A DNA stretch of 60,000 nucleotides from Hydractinia symbiolongicarpus (Eukaryota; Cnidaria; Hydrozoa; Anthoathecata; Hydractiniidae). Numbering within the stretch: position 1 is the stretch's first letter; every line of letters begins with the position of its first letter. The stretch is taken from contig NC_079884.1 of NCBI RefSeq assembly GCF_029227915.1, positions 11,286,001 to 11,346,000 on the forward strand. The letters run 5' to 3'. The notes beneath the pieces are model-generated. The model did no database searches, was not told the origin of the DNA, and saw only the letters and a list, made by a program, of their open reading frames with translations. The position numbers and the translations under genes were made by a program. Below, one piece after another: positions 46,463 to 59,468 of the stretch.

Positions 46463-49400
46463 TTGCATTTTTCTCCACAGCGCACATATGGGTGGCCAAA
46501 TTTATAAATAAAAATAATAAACAAACAAAAAGCACCTCTTTAAATGTACCGGCAAAAAATACCGCTGACCTCTAATGACCGGATCGAGGTACAAATAAGC
46601 GAATGTTATGCGTTGTTACGTGAAGGAATGTGAAAAATTGAAAATCATAACAGCTTTCTTAATGTCTTAGTAATTATCAATTAATTGACTTTTTGACGAG
46701 TCGCCATCAAAATTTGTATTTCTTCACTTTGTTTTTATATGAATGTACACATTGTTTAAAAAATATTCACTATGTCTGTCTAAGAATCATACACTCCTAC
46801 CCAACTAGTTATTATTTCATCACACAACGATTAAAAATATCACGAACAACATTTTTTCCGAATTCTTTGCTTAAAATGTCAAATTTTATGCACTCGTACC
46901 AAAGAATGTCCTTAGAATGTAAGTTAAATTCATTTCGTTAATATTTTCACAAGCGTTTGTTTTATATTTATATATTTTTTATAAGCAGTCACGTAAAAGC
47001 TACTGTACTGAAAACTGCAAGATTACTAAGCAACTTAACCATAAACAATATTAAACACAAGCTACAATTTATATTTAGGCTTCTGTTCTTCTGATGGTGA
47101 CAATGTTTGATGTCTTTTCATATTCACTAAGATTTTTTCGTTCATACTCATTTATGAAATAGCCCGTTAACTTTCTTCATTTTGAACCAACTAAAACTTT
47201 AAATTTGATATTCAGTAATTTAAACAAAATGCTGGGTATTTTTTGTCGTGCTTTTTTGATAAACTTGAAAACTTTTCCAGTTTATTGTAAATAAACTTTT
47301 AGATAACTTTTATATCAAAATCAAAAGATATTTTTTGAAACTCATAAGCCAGATTGAACGTTAAGCTGCTTATAAAAACATACGTGTAAACTTTGTCAAA
47401 TCTCCCTCTTCACTTTTTGGAAAAACTAGCGCGAAGAGTAATATACACATGTATAAATGTAGATATGTATTAGTTTACTATAGTGAAAAAAATTACATAT
47501 TATCACCATGGCCTCACCACCAAGGTATAAAAACTACAAATTAGCTAGGTAGCTACGCACTTCAATACGAATTTGCAGCTGAATTTAAATAGGACAATAA
47601 TTTCATTATGTAGCTTTTTTTGTAACCTCAGGTTTTGATGATCTCTGAAAGCAATACTTTAGTCGTTGGCTAAGAAGTAAAAACTCCGCACCATACCCTG
47701 ACGAAATTTTTTGTCAATTTTGAAGTTTTACACTTTCAAAAAAAATTAAACAAACAAATAAAAGTGAATAAATATGTAATGTTGACGTGGCTATTATTTT
47801 ATGAAGTTAAGAAAAAGATTGAGACCGATACCACACATTTAATCTAGAGAATATTTTTCAAACATAAAGTGGTATCTATAGTATTCGACATCATGAAAAA
47901 ACGAATAAACTCGCTTATTTGCCAAATAATGAAAAGAAAAACTTGAAAAACTTCTCATATACCAAAACAGTAAAATTACACTTTCGCAAACAGATTTTTG
48001 CTTTTTAATTTGTCCTACTTTTAAAGTTTATACTCAGCCTAAATTTAATCTTACTGTTATTTTGAAGGCAGGTCAGTTGTTTTCCTTAGTTGGATAGAAG
48101 ACAGGAGAAATTTGTCAGGACCATAATTTGATATACTGCCTGTGGTTGAAATACAAAGAGTTTAACATAGCTAAGTTTCTGTTTTCATTTTTGTAAGTCT
48201 TGGTCAGTGCTCATAAAGTGAACACTACAATTTAGGTAAAATTATAGTCCCCATTTCTTCATAGTCATTTCATGGTGATTTTTGTTCCCTATGAAAAAAA
48301 TTGTCATCAACTGAAAGTTCCATATGAAATTTACAAATGTTTGTTTTGTGTTATTTTTGGTTCAACAAGAATAGCTAATGAATACTAAAAATATTGTTTT
48401 GAAAGTTTAAGACTATTAGAGATCAATTTTTAGTCTAATGTTCTTAGTTCAAAATTGATTATGAGGGCAAGAAAATTTTGAAAATGTTAGCTAATTAAGA
48501 AGTACGAAGGTTGTTTATTAAAAAAAACAATTCTTGAGGCTTTCAATGTTTTTCAACGAGCATGCTAAATTTCTTTTAAAATTGCGATATTCCCTCATAT
48601 CATAAGTTTCCTATTTCTTTTCATTTTACTGCTTACAAAAGGTAGAATTCAAGAATCATTAAGACTGGGACCCAAGCTGCGAACGACTATCAGCTATTTT
48701 TTTATATTCCTAAGAAATACTCTGTTGAGGATCATAAATAATACCCCAAGAGCCCAACCTAAATACTTACATACTTACAAATAAGTACAAAAAGTAAATA
48801 ATGTAGAAAATGTAAAAACGGAAGCAAACTAAGTTAAAACAGTAACAAAATAAGTAAGCATTGAAAACTTCAAGCTTGTCATGACTTCCCCAAGTCAGTT
48901 AAAAAAGAAAAATTTGGAAAGATGTTTTTAGATTTATTAGTGTTTTTCCTGTCCCATTAATCAACAAATTTTAGCGATTTTGTGCGCGAACCTAAGTGCT
49001 CCTAAATAATATGTACCTAAATGTAACCAAATGAATTAGTTATTTCATATTAAAATAACGATTAAAAAGCCTAACTATACAAAAACACAAAGTTCACTTG
49101 ACTTTGGTTTTCCTTCTTACAACCTCTGAAGACAAATTTAATAATATTTTAAATTTATTGTAAAAATTGAACAACCTAAAAAAAATAAACGGCTAAGAAA
49201 ATTTATTGAGTTAAGGAACTTATAAAACTTCTTAAAACGAGTTTCTTAGCCTTGTTTTTGACAATACGAACGTACGTATTTTTTTCCAGTGAGCTAAAAG
49301 TTGTTATGTTTGTTATTTAAACGAACATCCTGCTTAACCTTTTCTTGCCAAAAGTCAAGATTTCTTATACAAGCTATTTCATGCAAAAACAGAAGATAAA

Positions 49401-52207
49401 TTACATAATATCTCCATAGCCTTACCACCAAGGTATAAAAACAGATACAAGGTATAAAAACCAAATACATGAAATAAAAAACAACTTAAATACAAATAAT
49501 AGAAAAATAGAATAAAAATATATATCCGTTTTGTTTGGAAATATGTCTGGCTTTGTTATTTGCGTCCTGTTGTTATTCTTTATTTGATTATATTCTTCGG
49601 TTTCTGTGTTCCTTCCTGCTTCTCTTTTTGTTATATCTTTGTAAAAACAATGTCAACTAACAGAAAATACATTTGAAAACATTACATATGGCTCTATTTT
49701 TATATTTAATATCCGGAATTATAAAATGAGGAAAACATTATGTTCATTTCTTATCCTTTAACGAAAAAAAAACAAACTGTTAGGACATTTAACATGTTGT
49801 TGTTTTAGCAAAAACCAGCTAGAAATTGCCAGTTATTCTTCAAAAGCAGCGTCTACGTCAATTACGGATAGGAGGGATGCTCCTCCAAAAAATGTCAAAC
49901 AAGAAACAAGAACACGGTTCGCTTTAGATTAAGAACTCAATTTATTTTTTTCGATTTTCGATGCAACTTTATTCTGCCGTCCTAAAATTTGGAGTGCACT
50001 TTTTCCCTTCTAAAGTGCCAAAATTTTGTACATTTTCTGCTTAGTAGGCCCCTACCATGGTGCGGTTTTCTTAGTCACTGAATACGAGAACAGGTCCACA
50101 AATTAACAACGTATAACCTATGACTAGACCTCCAATAATTGTATCATTTTTAGACCCATGCTACTAAAAATAGATGCATAAATGTGTCCAACTTTTTAGC
50201 ACTTTTCTTTAACGCGATTCTTTTAAAATTCAGCCTCCTTTACTAATATTTACTAAAATACATTCTGAAACTTTTTTTCTTTCTAAGCGTTGACACTTCA
50301 GCTTAATTTTGTAAGGTTTTTAGCCCTGTTATGGCCTGTAACTTGTGCACGCTTATAAAATGGATTTTGTTTCTTTAATTTTTGCTTAAAATAAACATAT
50401 TTTTTTAATTTCTCTTTCTTATAGATATCAGAAAATCCCAAATGTTGAATTGATATAACTGGGCTAAAACTGTGCCTAGTATATTAGATCTTCTTGAAAA
50501 AGTAAGTTCCTTTTTTATTTTTATTATCAATTAAAGTTTTAGCTAGCTGGGTTTATAGCTACTTTTTAAAAATACTTTAGCTATTTTATATAACTTCTTA
50601 CTAGTAAATATCTGCTATTTTGAAATTAAAACATGTCTACGCTTAACAGAAAGTTTCGTTAACGATATTAATAAAGTAGAAAACGGGAATTTTCATTTTT
50701 AAATTTAGCAAAAACTTTATAACTTTAAATGTTGAAAAACAAAAGCACAACGTATTTTACATTGTGAAGAGACATTAAACTTTGAGAGTATTTACTCTCA
50801 ATACTAATCTGAGTCAACGACTGCAGATGTGTTTGTTTTTTGACAATTCTTAAGTCTTATCTAGAAATGTTATTTAAATTTTCAAAATGTGCAATATTTC
50901 AATATTTTTCTGATTTGGTTATTACTTAAAAGACTTGTTTGTTTTTATCATACTGATGAATAAGTCCTAGTGTCTTCAAACATGAGTCTGGATATTTAAC
51001 ATTTCAGGAAATAGACCACCACATGAATAATATAATTTCAGAATAATGATTTTATAAAATGCAATATATTTTCGCACCTATCAAAAATAAAGCCTATTTT
51101 GAGCAAATATTGCTTCTTCATACTATATTTATTAATTAAAATCTACTTAATTATTAATAAAATTAATATTGGTCAAATATCAGTTAAAGCAGTTTTATAG
51201 GAAAAGATAATTCATTTGTTCACCTTTTTTGAAAAGCTGCAGCACACTATCCTCTCCTTGCATGGAAGATATTGCTACCTTCGTTTTTTTTTTCCGACCT
51301 AGATTTTATGGCCAGCTTTCATTAACAACAAATTTCTCGATTCCTTGGATTTTTTTTTTATTTTTATCATTTCGTCAACATCTTATAGAATTTATAACTA
51401 GTTAGATAAAATATTCCTCGTGTACGTCCCTTAAAATCATGTACTGAAACTTTAGATAGTTAGCTGTAGCCATTTTGGATAAGTCATTCGCAACAATATT
51501 TTATAGAAGAATATATCAGTTTTTTCATCTTATGTTAGAAACTCTCTGGCAATTCTTAATAATTTAAACATAATTCGATATGGAACTTTAAGTTTATAAG
51601 AATTTTAAATTTTAAGAAACTAATTTAGTTTCATGGTCAGTTCCCATGTCGGTACCTACTGCTTTTTAGAACACATATTTAGACTCAAATGAGCTTTTGA
51701 AAAGTTTTCATACAAGTTACCATCACGAGTTTAAATATTTATAAATCAGTTAAGACTTTTTAGAGATACTATAGCCTTAAAATGTAAAAATCCTTCAATC
51801 ACTAAAAATTGGATAAAAATGTGGGAGTCTTATAAATGTGTAAAGGACTTTTGAAGGATTTAAAGATGGCTACAGATGGCTCAGGGGACATACAATAGAC
51901 GACTCATGATATCCCACGCTGTCAGAGAGCCAAAACAATTGAGATATAAGGTTTGAAGATACCAGACACGGTATGATATAAAGAGTCGGCTGTATCTGCC
52001 TTGAACTTCATAACTTTTAAATTTATAACTTTTCTAACTGAAATAGTAGCATTTTGAAAAATGAACTAAGTGACAAAACAAATTTTCTTAAAAAAGCAGA
52101 ATATAAACACAAGAAAAATAGTTTTATTTCGTTTAAAAACACACCTACCGAAACACCATCAAAAATATTTCTTGCAATTAATTACTGACGTGGGTACAGC
52201 ATGCTTT
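46463..52207. other. Long non-coding stretch with one dispersed repeat pair
   Basis: Direct repeats of about 43 bp lie at 47492-47534 and 49400-49442, sharing ATTACATA, CCACCAAGGTATAAAAAC and most bases between. The second is followed by a partial echo (ACAAGGTATAAAAACC). No coding sequence lies between them. The rest is very AT-rich and I see no gene in it. Confidence 0.5.
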
Positions 52208-52260
52208 TAAAATCAATGTAATCGTGTGACAGTTAAAATCAATGTAATCGTGTGACAGTC
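52208..52260. repeat. 26-bp tandem duplication
   Basis: AAAATCAATGTAATCGTGTG followed by ACAGT is present twice in a row without mismatch. Small local duplication, probably recent. Confidence 0.9.
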
Positions 52261-52744
52261 ACGTAGAGATACTTTTTCGTCAAGGTAGCACAATCTCTTT
52301 CATTTTAGTATAAATGTTTCAGTGTGTCTTGTGGGAAGCATTCAGCATACCCCCCACAACAAAACACATCAACTATGTTATGAAAGAGCTTTGGAAGTTG
52401 TGTAGGCATCGTTTGACGTTTTTGAAAAATATTGATTGGTCCTCAAGATCATGTATGCGATATAAGTGAGACGTTGTATTTAACTCGATTCGTGCTGGGG
52501 GCTGTTTAAATGTTCTCCTTAACTTTTTATAGGTTTATATACATTTTTATATACATCTTTTTTCCTAATTTTTATTTACCGTTAATTTTCCAGAAATGTA
52601 TTTAGGAAAATATGCTGAATTGTTTCCATGGCAACCATTGGGATTTTTCAAAGAGTTTTCTTTTTTAAAATTTTTCACATTAGTGTGACTAAGTACAAAC
52701 TGATTAGGCAAATATTCTAAGCTTTTTACCCAATTCCGCAAATT

Positions 52745-52786
52745 GGATGACGTCATTAGCAAACTTGATGACGTCATCAGCGAAAA
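52745..52786. promoter_or_regulatory. Duplicated TGACGTCA site, 21-bp spacing
   Basis: GATGACGTCATTAGC and GATGACGTCATCAGC start at 52746 and 52767, so two CRE-like palindromes sit two helical turns apart. They could bind bZIP dimers on the same face, or be a simple local duplication. Confidence 0.4.
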
Positions 52787-54564
52787 TGCCGATATTACTA
52801 TTTTTTTTTTATGAAATTGTTATTTAACGTTGGAGCAACACTATACATGGTGAAATAGCATTTAGGAGCCTCTAAATAGCCCAACAGGAATAGGGTTGAA
52901 GAATAATCTCATCCAGGACTGTGAAATTCAGTGAAGACTGAATTAGCAAAAACAATTTTACCTAGAAATTTTTAAATATTTAGAAATTTATTATAAACTG
53001 GAAGATCTGGACAGAAATTATACAACAAATTACAAAAACAAATTGTAGCAAAAATATTTCGTGAATACTTTGACGTCGGAATCTTTGTGTCATTGTGCCC
53101 GGTATGTGCATGAAATTATATGCTCATAGTATTTCTTTCATAAAAATTTCCAACCCCTGTAACGTCTGAGGCACTGTTTTATTTTCAAGGTCACTTAATA
53201 TATATAACACCAACCCTAAATCAACAAAAATGGTTTCTTTGTTTTTATGTTTGGTCACGTAAATATTGCTGACCTCACTACAAATTAATTGTTAGAATGT
53301 GTAATTTTCTCTAGCAAAACTTTAACAATAAAGTGACAATGGAGCGCCAAATTGAAGATATTTCCATTAAACATTTTAAAAGTTGTTTACATAAAATTAA
53401 AATTTAAATTAAATTAAATAAAATTTCTGTTTTTTACGAAAACATAGAAGTAAGCAGCTTGGAATTACATATACTGTTGAAAACTACTCACGTCTCTTTA
53501 GCTTGGCATAACCTTTGCTGGACACGTGATTTAGGATAAAATGTTGAGATGAAGTTGTTCTTTACCAGGGTTGTCTATATTTATCTTGATTTTTTGACAA
53601 TCGTTTTAAACACTTAGATATTCAGAAGATTTGTATTTGAGTTATTACACCGGCAGTTACCTAACTGATCCATATTAAAATCATTTAAGTCATTAATCAC
53701 CAAAACCTTTTTCCTCATTTCTCTTCAGACTAATAACTAGTTTTTGGTATATTATTCAGTTGGTCTTGTTTGTCAATTTTATAGAATCGCGAAAAGAAAA
53801 TTTTCCAAAGATTTATGCGCACGATTTTGGCATGATATTATGTTATTTTATAACTTCAGAGGGCTCGTTATTTTGTGCAAAGCAATTGGGTTGTTTCGCT
53901 ACTAACAGTAAAAATAGGTGTTAGGCGTACGTACTTTCCAAATGCTTATGGAATGCAATCATATATCACAAAAACCTTTGAATGAGTGTGCTATTCCCCT
54001 TACGCCTTCTTAAAGCGTCATCTAGCTGTACATATAATCCATCATAAAGATATAATTTAGGTCACACAATACCAAAACTACAAACAAGATAAAACACGTG
54101 CCTCTTTTTTATAGTACGACTTATTGATACCTTCATTCAAAGTAAGAAAGAGGCACGAAGACATCAAATTAGGTGGGAAAGGTAGGCAATTTACCCCCTG
54201 ATTTTTTTGTCATTGTTTCTGGACTTTAAGTCTGACATCAGTTCGTGTAAACTCAATTAAAATTTCGCTAATAAGTTTTTTCCTTTTAAAAAAAAACCAA
54301 AAAATTTATTCCAAAAATTTAAGTCGAACCTTTCTGACTTTGTAGGAATTTTTTAATGTTTTGATCAAGTGAGCAGCCACCAGTGTTAATGGTTTGTTGA
54401 AAAAAAGAAAGTCGAAGCCAACAAGGTCACATACCTTTACAGGAAATGACTATATTACTGTGTTTTTTGAAACTGGAAAAGAAGCATAGCATAAGAAGTT
54501 AAAAAGATAAACGACTTTATAAAAAAAATTAAATATGTAATCTAATACTACTTTATCATTGTAG
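52787..54564. other. Non-coding stretch
   Basis: AT-rich, no gene or RNA recognised. A pair of partly complementary AGGCACG and CGTGCCTC segments around 54100-54160 is too weak to call. Confidence 0.45.
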
Positions 54565-54716
54565 ACGTTGCATGGTGGAAATTGACTTAAAAACATTAAA
54601 AAAGGCTACCATATCTACCAAAATTACTCGTACAACAGTTACTTTTAAAGTTGACGAGAAAAACAACTCGCTAACACTTCCTAGCGAGAAGAATACGAAA
54701 GTGAAACTTCACCTTG
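54565..54716 (+). CDS. Candidate internal exon, unrecognised product
   Basis: 152 bp bounded by an acceptor (CTTTATCATTGTAG) and a donor (CACCTTG/GTAAGC). It is open in the frame MVEIDLKTLKKATIST, then TFKVDEKNNSLTLPSEK and VKLHLG. The alternation of charged and beta-branched residues looks like a real beta-rich segment rather than noise. It would start in phase 2 and end in phase 1. No neighbouring exon was found that I can link, and I do not recognise the family. Confidence 0.33.
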
Positions 54717-54998
54717 GTAAGCAGTGTTTAGAACGCTTCAGTTACACTTTCTAACATATCAGAATTGCAAAATAATTTACGCCAATGCCAACGAAGGCCC
54801 AGAAGGCCGGAAAAAGAGGGAGCCATGCTGACATCAGCAACAATTAGCATTCTAGGTCCTAATTCCGCTTTGGCAAGTTTCAATTTCGTATATCTAATAC
54901 AGAAATAGCTTAAATATTTACTTGTGACTTCAAAATTTTCAGTTTTGTTTCAACATTTTTTTGGCAAGATTTACATCGGTTTTCAGTGCACTTGCGAA

Positions 54999-55042
54999 TT
55001 AACCATTCCGTACTTGCGAATTAACCATTCCGTAATGCTTCG
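54999..55042. repeat. 22-bp tandem duplication
   Basis: ACTTGCGAATTAACCATTCC plus GT occurs twice in a row directly before the G-rich repeat region. Confidence 0.8.
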
Positions 55043-55435
55043 AATAAACGTCCGGGGCGTTTCTTAAATTTTTTGACATTTTGGGGGGCTTCTATTAGAG
55101 GGGGCGTTCAAAAGAGGGGGGCGTTTATTAAATTTTTTACACTTCGTCTCTTTTGCAGTCTTTAAGGATAATTAATATATATCTTCACAACAGAAAAATA
55201 AAAGATATTCACATGTTTTAGAGAATGAAATTTAAAAGCAAAAAGCTAAATTTCCAACCTTAAACCTAAGATTTAGGAAAAAAGTAAGTAAGTAAGTATA
55301 CTTTTACTATCGCCTCGCATAAACTCCCTTTATGAGGGAGGGGCGTCTATTCGAGGGGGGCGTTTATTTAAAAAAATGACTGAAAAGGATGGGATTCTAT
55401 TCGAGGGGGGGGGGGGGGGGCGTTTAATAGAAGGG
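55040..55435. repeat. G-rich repeat cluster with a 16-G run
   Basis: Variants of TTCGAGGGGGGCGTTTAATA recur at about 55040, 55085, 55110, 55338, 55349, 55400 and 55430, in one orientation after the first. A run of 16 G lies at 55405-55420. Several runs of four to six G lie close together, so G-quadruplex formation is plausible. The motif is shared with the MITE in intron 3 of the HECT gene (GGGGGCGTTAATAG). Confidence 0.7.
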
Positions 55436-55528
55436 GGGTTATTCGAAGCTATTTACAGAACTGCAAGTCAAGCCAAAAAACTTACAGCTGCTTTGCACCG
55501 AACAGAAAAAATCACGAAGTTTAACGAT

Positions 55529-55582
55529 ATGCGTGTTCAGATATTCCTCTTCATTTTTCTTTCGTTACTCCATAATGCAGAG
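55529..55582 (+). CDS. Candidate first exon encoding a signal peptide
   Basis: ATG at 55529 opens MRVQIFLFIFLSLLHNAE, a short basic start plus a hydrophobic core typical of a secretion signal. It is followed exactly by a strong donor (GAG/GTAAGT at 55583) in phase 0. The downstream partner is not clear. A small segment at 57671-57715 has acceptor and donor signals but its phase does not fit without an extra exon. If real, this is the start of a small secreted protein. It could be chance. Confidence 0.3.
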
Positions 55583-58140
55583 GTAAGTCCTTGCTAGGGT
55601 GAACTTTGATACTACATACATAGACATTTACGAACTGTGGATAGCAATATTGCTGAAAGATTTCGCGTAGCGTGTTTATTGATTTCTGCAAGATGATGTT
55701 GAATTGAACCATAACTTGTAGGGAGCTGTAAGGTTAGCCCATTATTACACTTGTCATATAGCTATCTGTTTTTTTTTCACTGTGTCCTGCATTTGTCATG
55801 AAATTTAGTAGCGTGAAAGCTCTCTACAGAGGCATCAAATTGCTTTACTATTAAAGTTTTTCCTCCGTTTGTGCTAGATGGATTCCCAATTTTAACTAAA
55901 TTTATTAAACTCTCTTTTAATTAAGCCTCCTGAAATTCCACTTAACACACCTTTTCACTGGCTTCGCATTTGTGACCATCTGAATAATTTTTATTCCGGG
56001 TGATATACCTCCATACGTTACTAAGAGTCTGGATCTTATATCATGTCAGCTTTTCTGGATTTTCTTCGTGCACTATAAAGCTGCTTATAAATTTATCATG
56101 CTGAAGCTATCTGTTTTTATAGGTTATTGTTTCTCCGCTGCGTGCTTCGCAGACTATTACATCCTAATTTTTATTAATTCGAGATGATACACTCTTTCTT
56201 CTCCCAAAACAAACGCAACGTTTTCGTACTATTGTTGTTTATAATGAATCCACCACCAATTTTTATTGCTTTAAGCATTGCGAAAACGTTCTTTCTCGCC
56301 CTATCTTGGACACTGTTTCTATTTATTTTACGTAAACGGTCTTCTTTGGAAAGTAATAAATTGATTGGTAATCTTATCTGCCAAACAATAACTCTAATTG
56401 TTAATTGCCGGTTAAAAAATATCGAGTACAGTGCATGATGTATGATATGAAGGAGGTATTTTTATTCAACAGTACATCAGTCCAAGTTTTCTTATGTTTG
56501 GTTTCCTGGCGGCGATGGAGCACATAGACATCCATCCAAGGCCAATACACTTTTTCTGCATGAAAATGTCCATATATTATTAGAGTTGTTCAAATATCAT
56601 CCAGTGACATAATTAAGACAGTATGACCAGACTCTTGTGTGCAGTGTTTTTGTGAGAAAGACACAGTTATGATTAACTTGTCTTCCATTCCTTGAATAAT
56701 CGTTTAACTTGATTGTCGTTTTTTTCATTTCATTGCTCTTTGCTTCTTTATGAATTTTGACGTTTTTCTCACAGTATATGTGAGGATAACTTGATGGTAT
56801 TAATTTTTGGTGTACAACAGCTTTTTATTTTGCATTTCAATTAACGTTTTACATTTTAAAAAAACGTTTAATGTTATGGCGCCAGTAATTGACCAGGTCA
56901 AGGATTCAGCGGATCCCTACTAATTTCTTAGGTGTTAATTGCTGAGTGTCTGTAGCTACTTTAACATTTGTGTCGTCACTAAAAGCGGCAATGCGCCACC
57001 ATCAGTCAAATCATCCCTGAGCTTGTTAGCGTTTTTATTTGTACATTTTTATTTGGAACCGTAATGAACCCTTTGATAATCCGTCGTTGTATCAACATTG
57101 ATATCACGTCGGTCGAAAAGACGTTGAGGCAAGGAGTTAACGACGTTTAAAAGAAATAAATGATGAAATCATTGTATTTGTGTCGGGGAAAACATTTATT
57201 AGAAATTGAATTTTGCGTTGTGACGATCAAAATTGAACGTCCACTCACTGTTGAATAAACTTCGTGTGCAACCTGTGCGCTGCTCTTCTTTATGTATTTT
57301 GACAAAATTATTATTTACACATATGTCCAATAATTTTTTTCAGCAATGTTTAGTAAACCATATTGCCTATTCTAACCAATACGTTATACCGAGTCGTATA
57401 AATATAAAATTCCTTTACCTAAACTTTTTTAAATTGAACAATTTCTCAGTTTTTCTTGCCTACAAAAGATATCACCAGATCTGTGCACTCTATATCTGAA
57501 CCCTTTAAATCAGGCTCAACAATTCAAAAACTTGTATGGTCACTCCAATTACTATGGCGGATCTCATGCAAAGAGAACGGAGCGATAATTTCAACTTTAT
57601 GTGAATGTGTATTAAACTGAAAACATATGTTGAACACCCTGTCATTTTCTTTTGCTTTTTTGACATCAGAGACGTTGAGACACTGGGAACAAGGTTGTTT
57701 TTACTTGCAATACAGGTAATTTATCCGTACTTTTTATTCAGCTGTTACATTTTGATTTAGCCATACGTGGGGGTAGGAGGGGGGGGAGTAGACAATCGAC
57801 TTTTATTATTGAAACCTTCAGCTTACCCACCCTTCTGGATGCTTTCTCATGGCATTTTCGCCCACATGTTTTTAGTGACATGTTGCTATTTATTTTCTGA
57901 TTTTATCTGGCGTCATTGGAAGGGACTAGCGACAAAAAAGCAAAACTAAAAAGGGGAAATGTCCTTAATATTGTCACTCTTATCGGCTACAAGGTCACGC
58001 TTAAAAGTAAGTAGAAACGGTTTTCACTTTCTTATGCGCCATGTCGTCGAAACAAAAGAAATTGCGTGTGTGGATTAATAGAAACTGAGCTGAGAATCTT
58101 AGAAAAAAGTTTCTCGTAACAAAAATACTGCACTAGCACT
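55583..58140. other. Non-coding or intronic stretch
   Basis: Possible intron(s) of the signal-peptide gene. The segment 57671-57715, between TTTTTTGACATCAG and CAG/GTAATT, can be read as DVETLGTRLFLLAIQ. Frames at 56184-56438 and 57233-57499 are hydrophobic and unrecognised. A G-run lies at 57779-57786. Confidence 0.4.
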
Positions 58141-58257
58141 TTTGTGTTGCAAACACCACCAATTCTTTCTTCGAAGGTGGAACCATCCCGCGTTTTTGGA
58201 ACACGTCAAGTGGGCCCACATTTTGCATGTGCCGCAATCAATCAATACATATTCCAT
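58141..58257 (-). pseudogene. Possible PHD-type zinc-finger remnant
   Basis: The minus-strand frame reads EYVLIDCGTCKMWAHLTCS, a spacer, then NWWCLQHK. The spacing C-x2-C-x4-H-x2-C...W-C-x2-H follows the second half of a PHD finger, with His in place of the last Cys. Such fingers occur in the first frame of some LINE retrotransposons as well as in host genes. The first Cys pair is missing and the frame soon closes, so it is at best a remnant. Confidence 0.3.
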
Positions 58258-59468
58258 ACTCTTCACTGTCAAGATTAATGCCATTTTATATACAACATCA
58301 GCCGCATTTCTAATTTTTACTTTCTTTTAAAATGCTAAAATTGATCGATTATTTTCTAGAAATTCGGACACCTGAATCAAAAAAGTTAATTTTCTTATAG
58401 CCGATAAGTGTGGGAAGTTTGGTAAGGACTTTGTCCCTCAAGCATTTAATTTTTTTGGGTATTTTATCACTGAACATGAAATATGCAGTTTTGTTTTATT
58501 ATGAGATAGATGTTTGTTTTTATACTTTGATAATTATTAGCAACTTCGTCCCAAAGGGCATAGTGTATCTTTTCTGACGCTGGGACGGCGATACAAACTG
58601 GAGGAGGCTGGTCCGATATGAAACCTGATTGGCGCGGATATGTCACATAATTATTGCGTCATACAAAACATTTCGGTGAGGCGGCGAGTCTGTGACGAAC
58701 AGGAGGAAGCTGTTCGCATAAAAATGGCGGAGGAGCTGTATCAGTATTACGTTGTTTTTAAAGTGAAAATTTTAATAAAAAGCAATTCTAAGCAATGAGA
58801 GTACAATATAAGACATCACAAAGTAATACTGCTTACGTGGAAATATTTCAATAGCTGGTGAAGTTTAAAAAAACTAGAAAAGTAGCTAGCTAGCACACTA
58901 TATACCTAACAAACTATCAAGATAAGAACAGAAGAAAGAAACTCAACATATTTTCAAGTGGCCAGGTTTAATTTAGACAAAATAATTTTGCACAAAATAT
59001 TGAAAATGTTTTTTTTTTTTTTTACGAAATATATGTATCATTATGTTTTAAATTATATCAGGTCGTTATTAGTGGACATGTTTTATTACTTTTTATTATA
59101 TGCTTTGGCTACCATAAAAATATAAAAAGACAGTAGGTTAACCGTCGGAGCCATCTTATCATTGACTGCACATTTACCCGGCCTAATTCAAGAAAATTCA
59201 AAGTGCAATGACTTCGGTAAAAAAAGTAAAGTTATTGACTTGTAACTTGCTATGGAGTACTTTTAGACCAATCCGATAAAAGATAATTTTACATAGAGGG
59301 ATACAAAAATTACACAGCCAATCTGGCATATGGTTAAATCCAGGATGTTCTGAAGATAGTGGTAGATATTAAACAGCTCAACACTGTGATATATTATCTC
59401 AAGAGTTTTAATACTAATTACAAAGCAGTGAACATAAAAAAATAACAAAAAAAGTCTAAACCTTGCAA
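58258..59468. other. Mostly non-coding; possible promoter near 58560-58730
   Basis: A GC-richer block at 58550-58720 (with CTTCGTCCCAAAGGG and GCTGGGACGGCG as an inverted pair) precedes AAAATGGCGGAGGAGCTG at 58721. That frame has only 24 codons. It might be the first exon of a gene but no strong donor was seen. The rest is AT-rich without recognised content. Confidence 0.35.

Noticed and set aside
46285-46575. Poly-valine and poly-asparagine frames
   Set aside because: Produced by the (GTT)n microsatellite.
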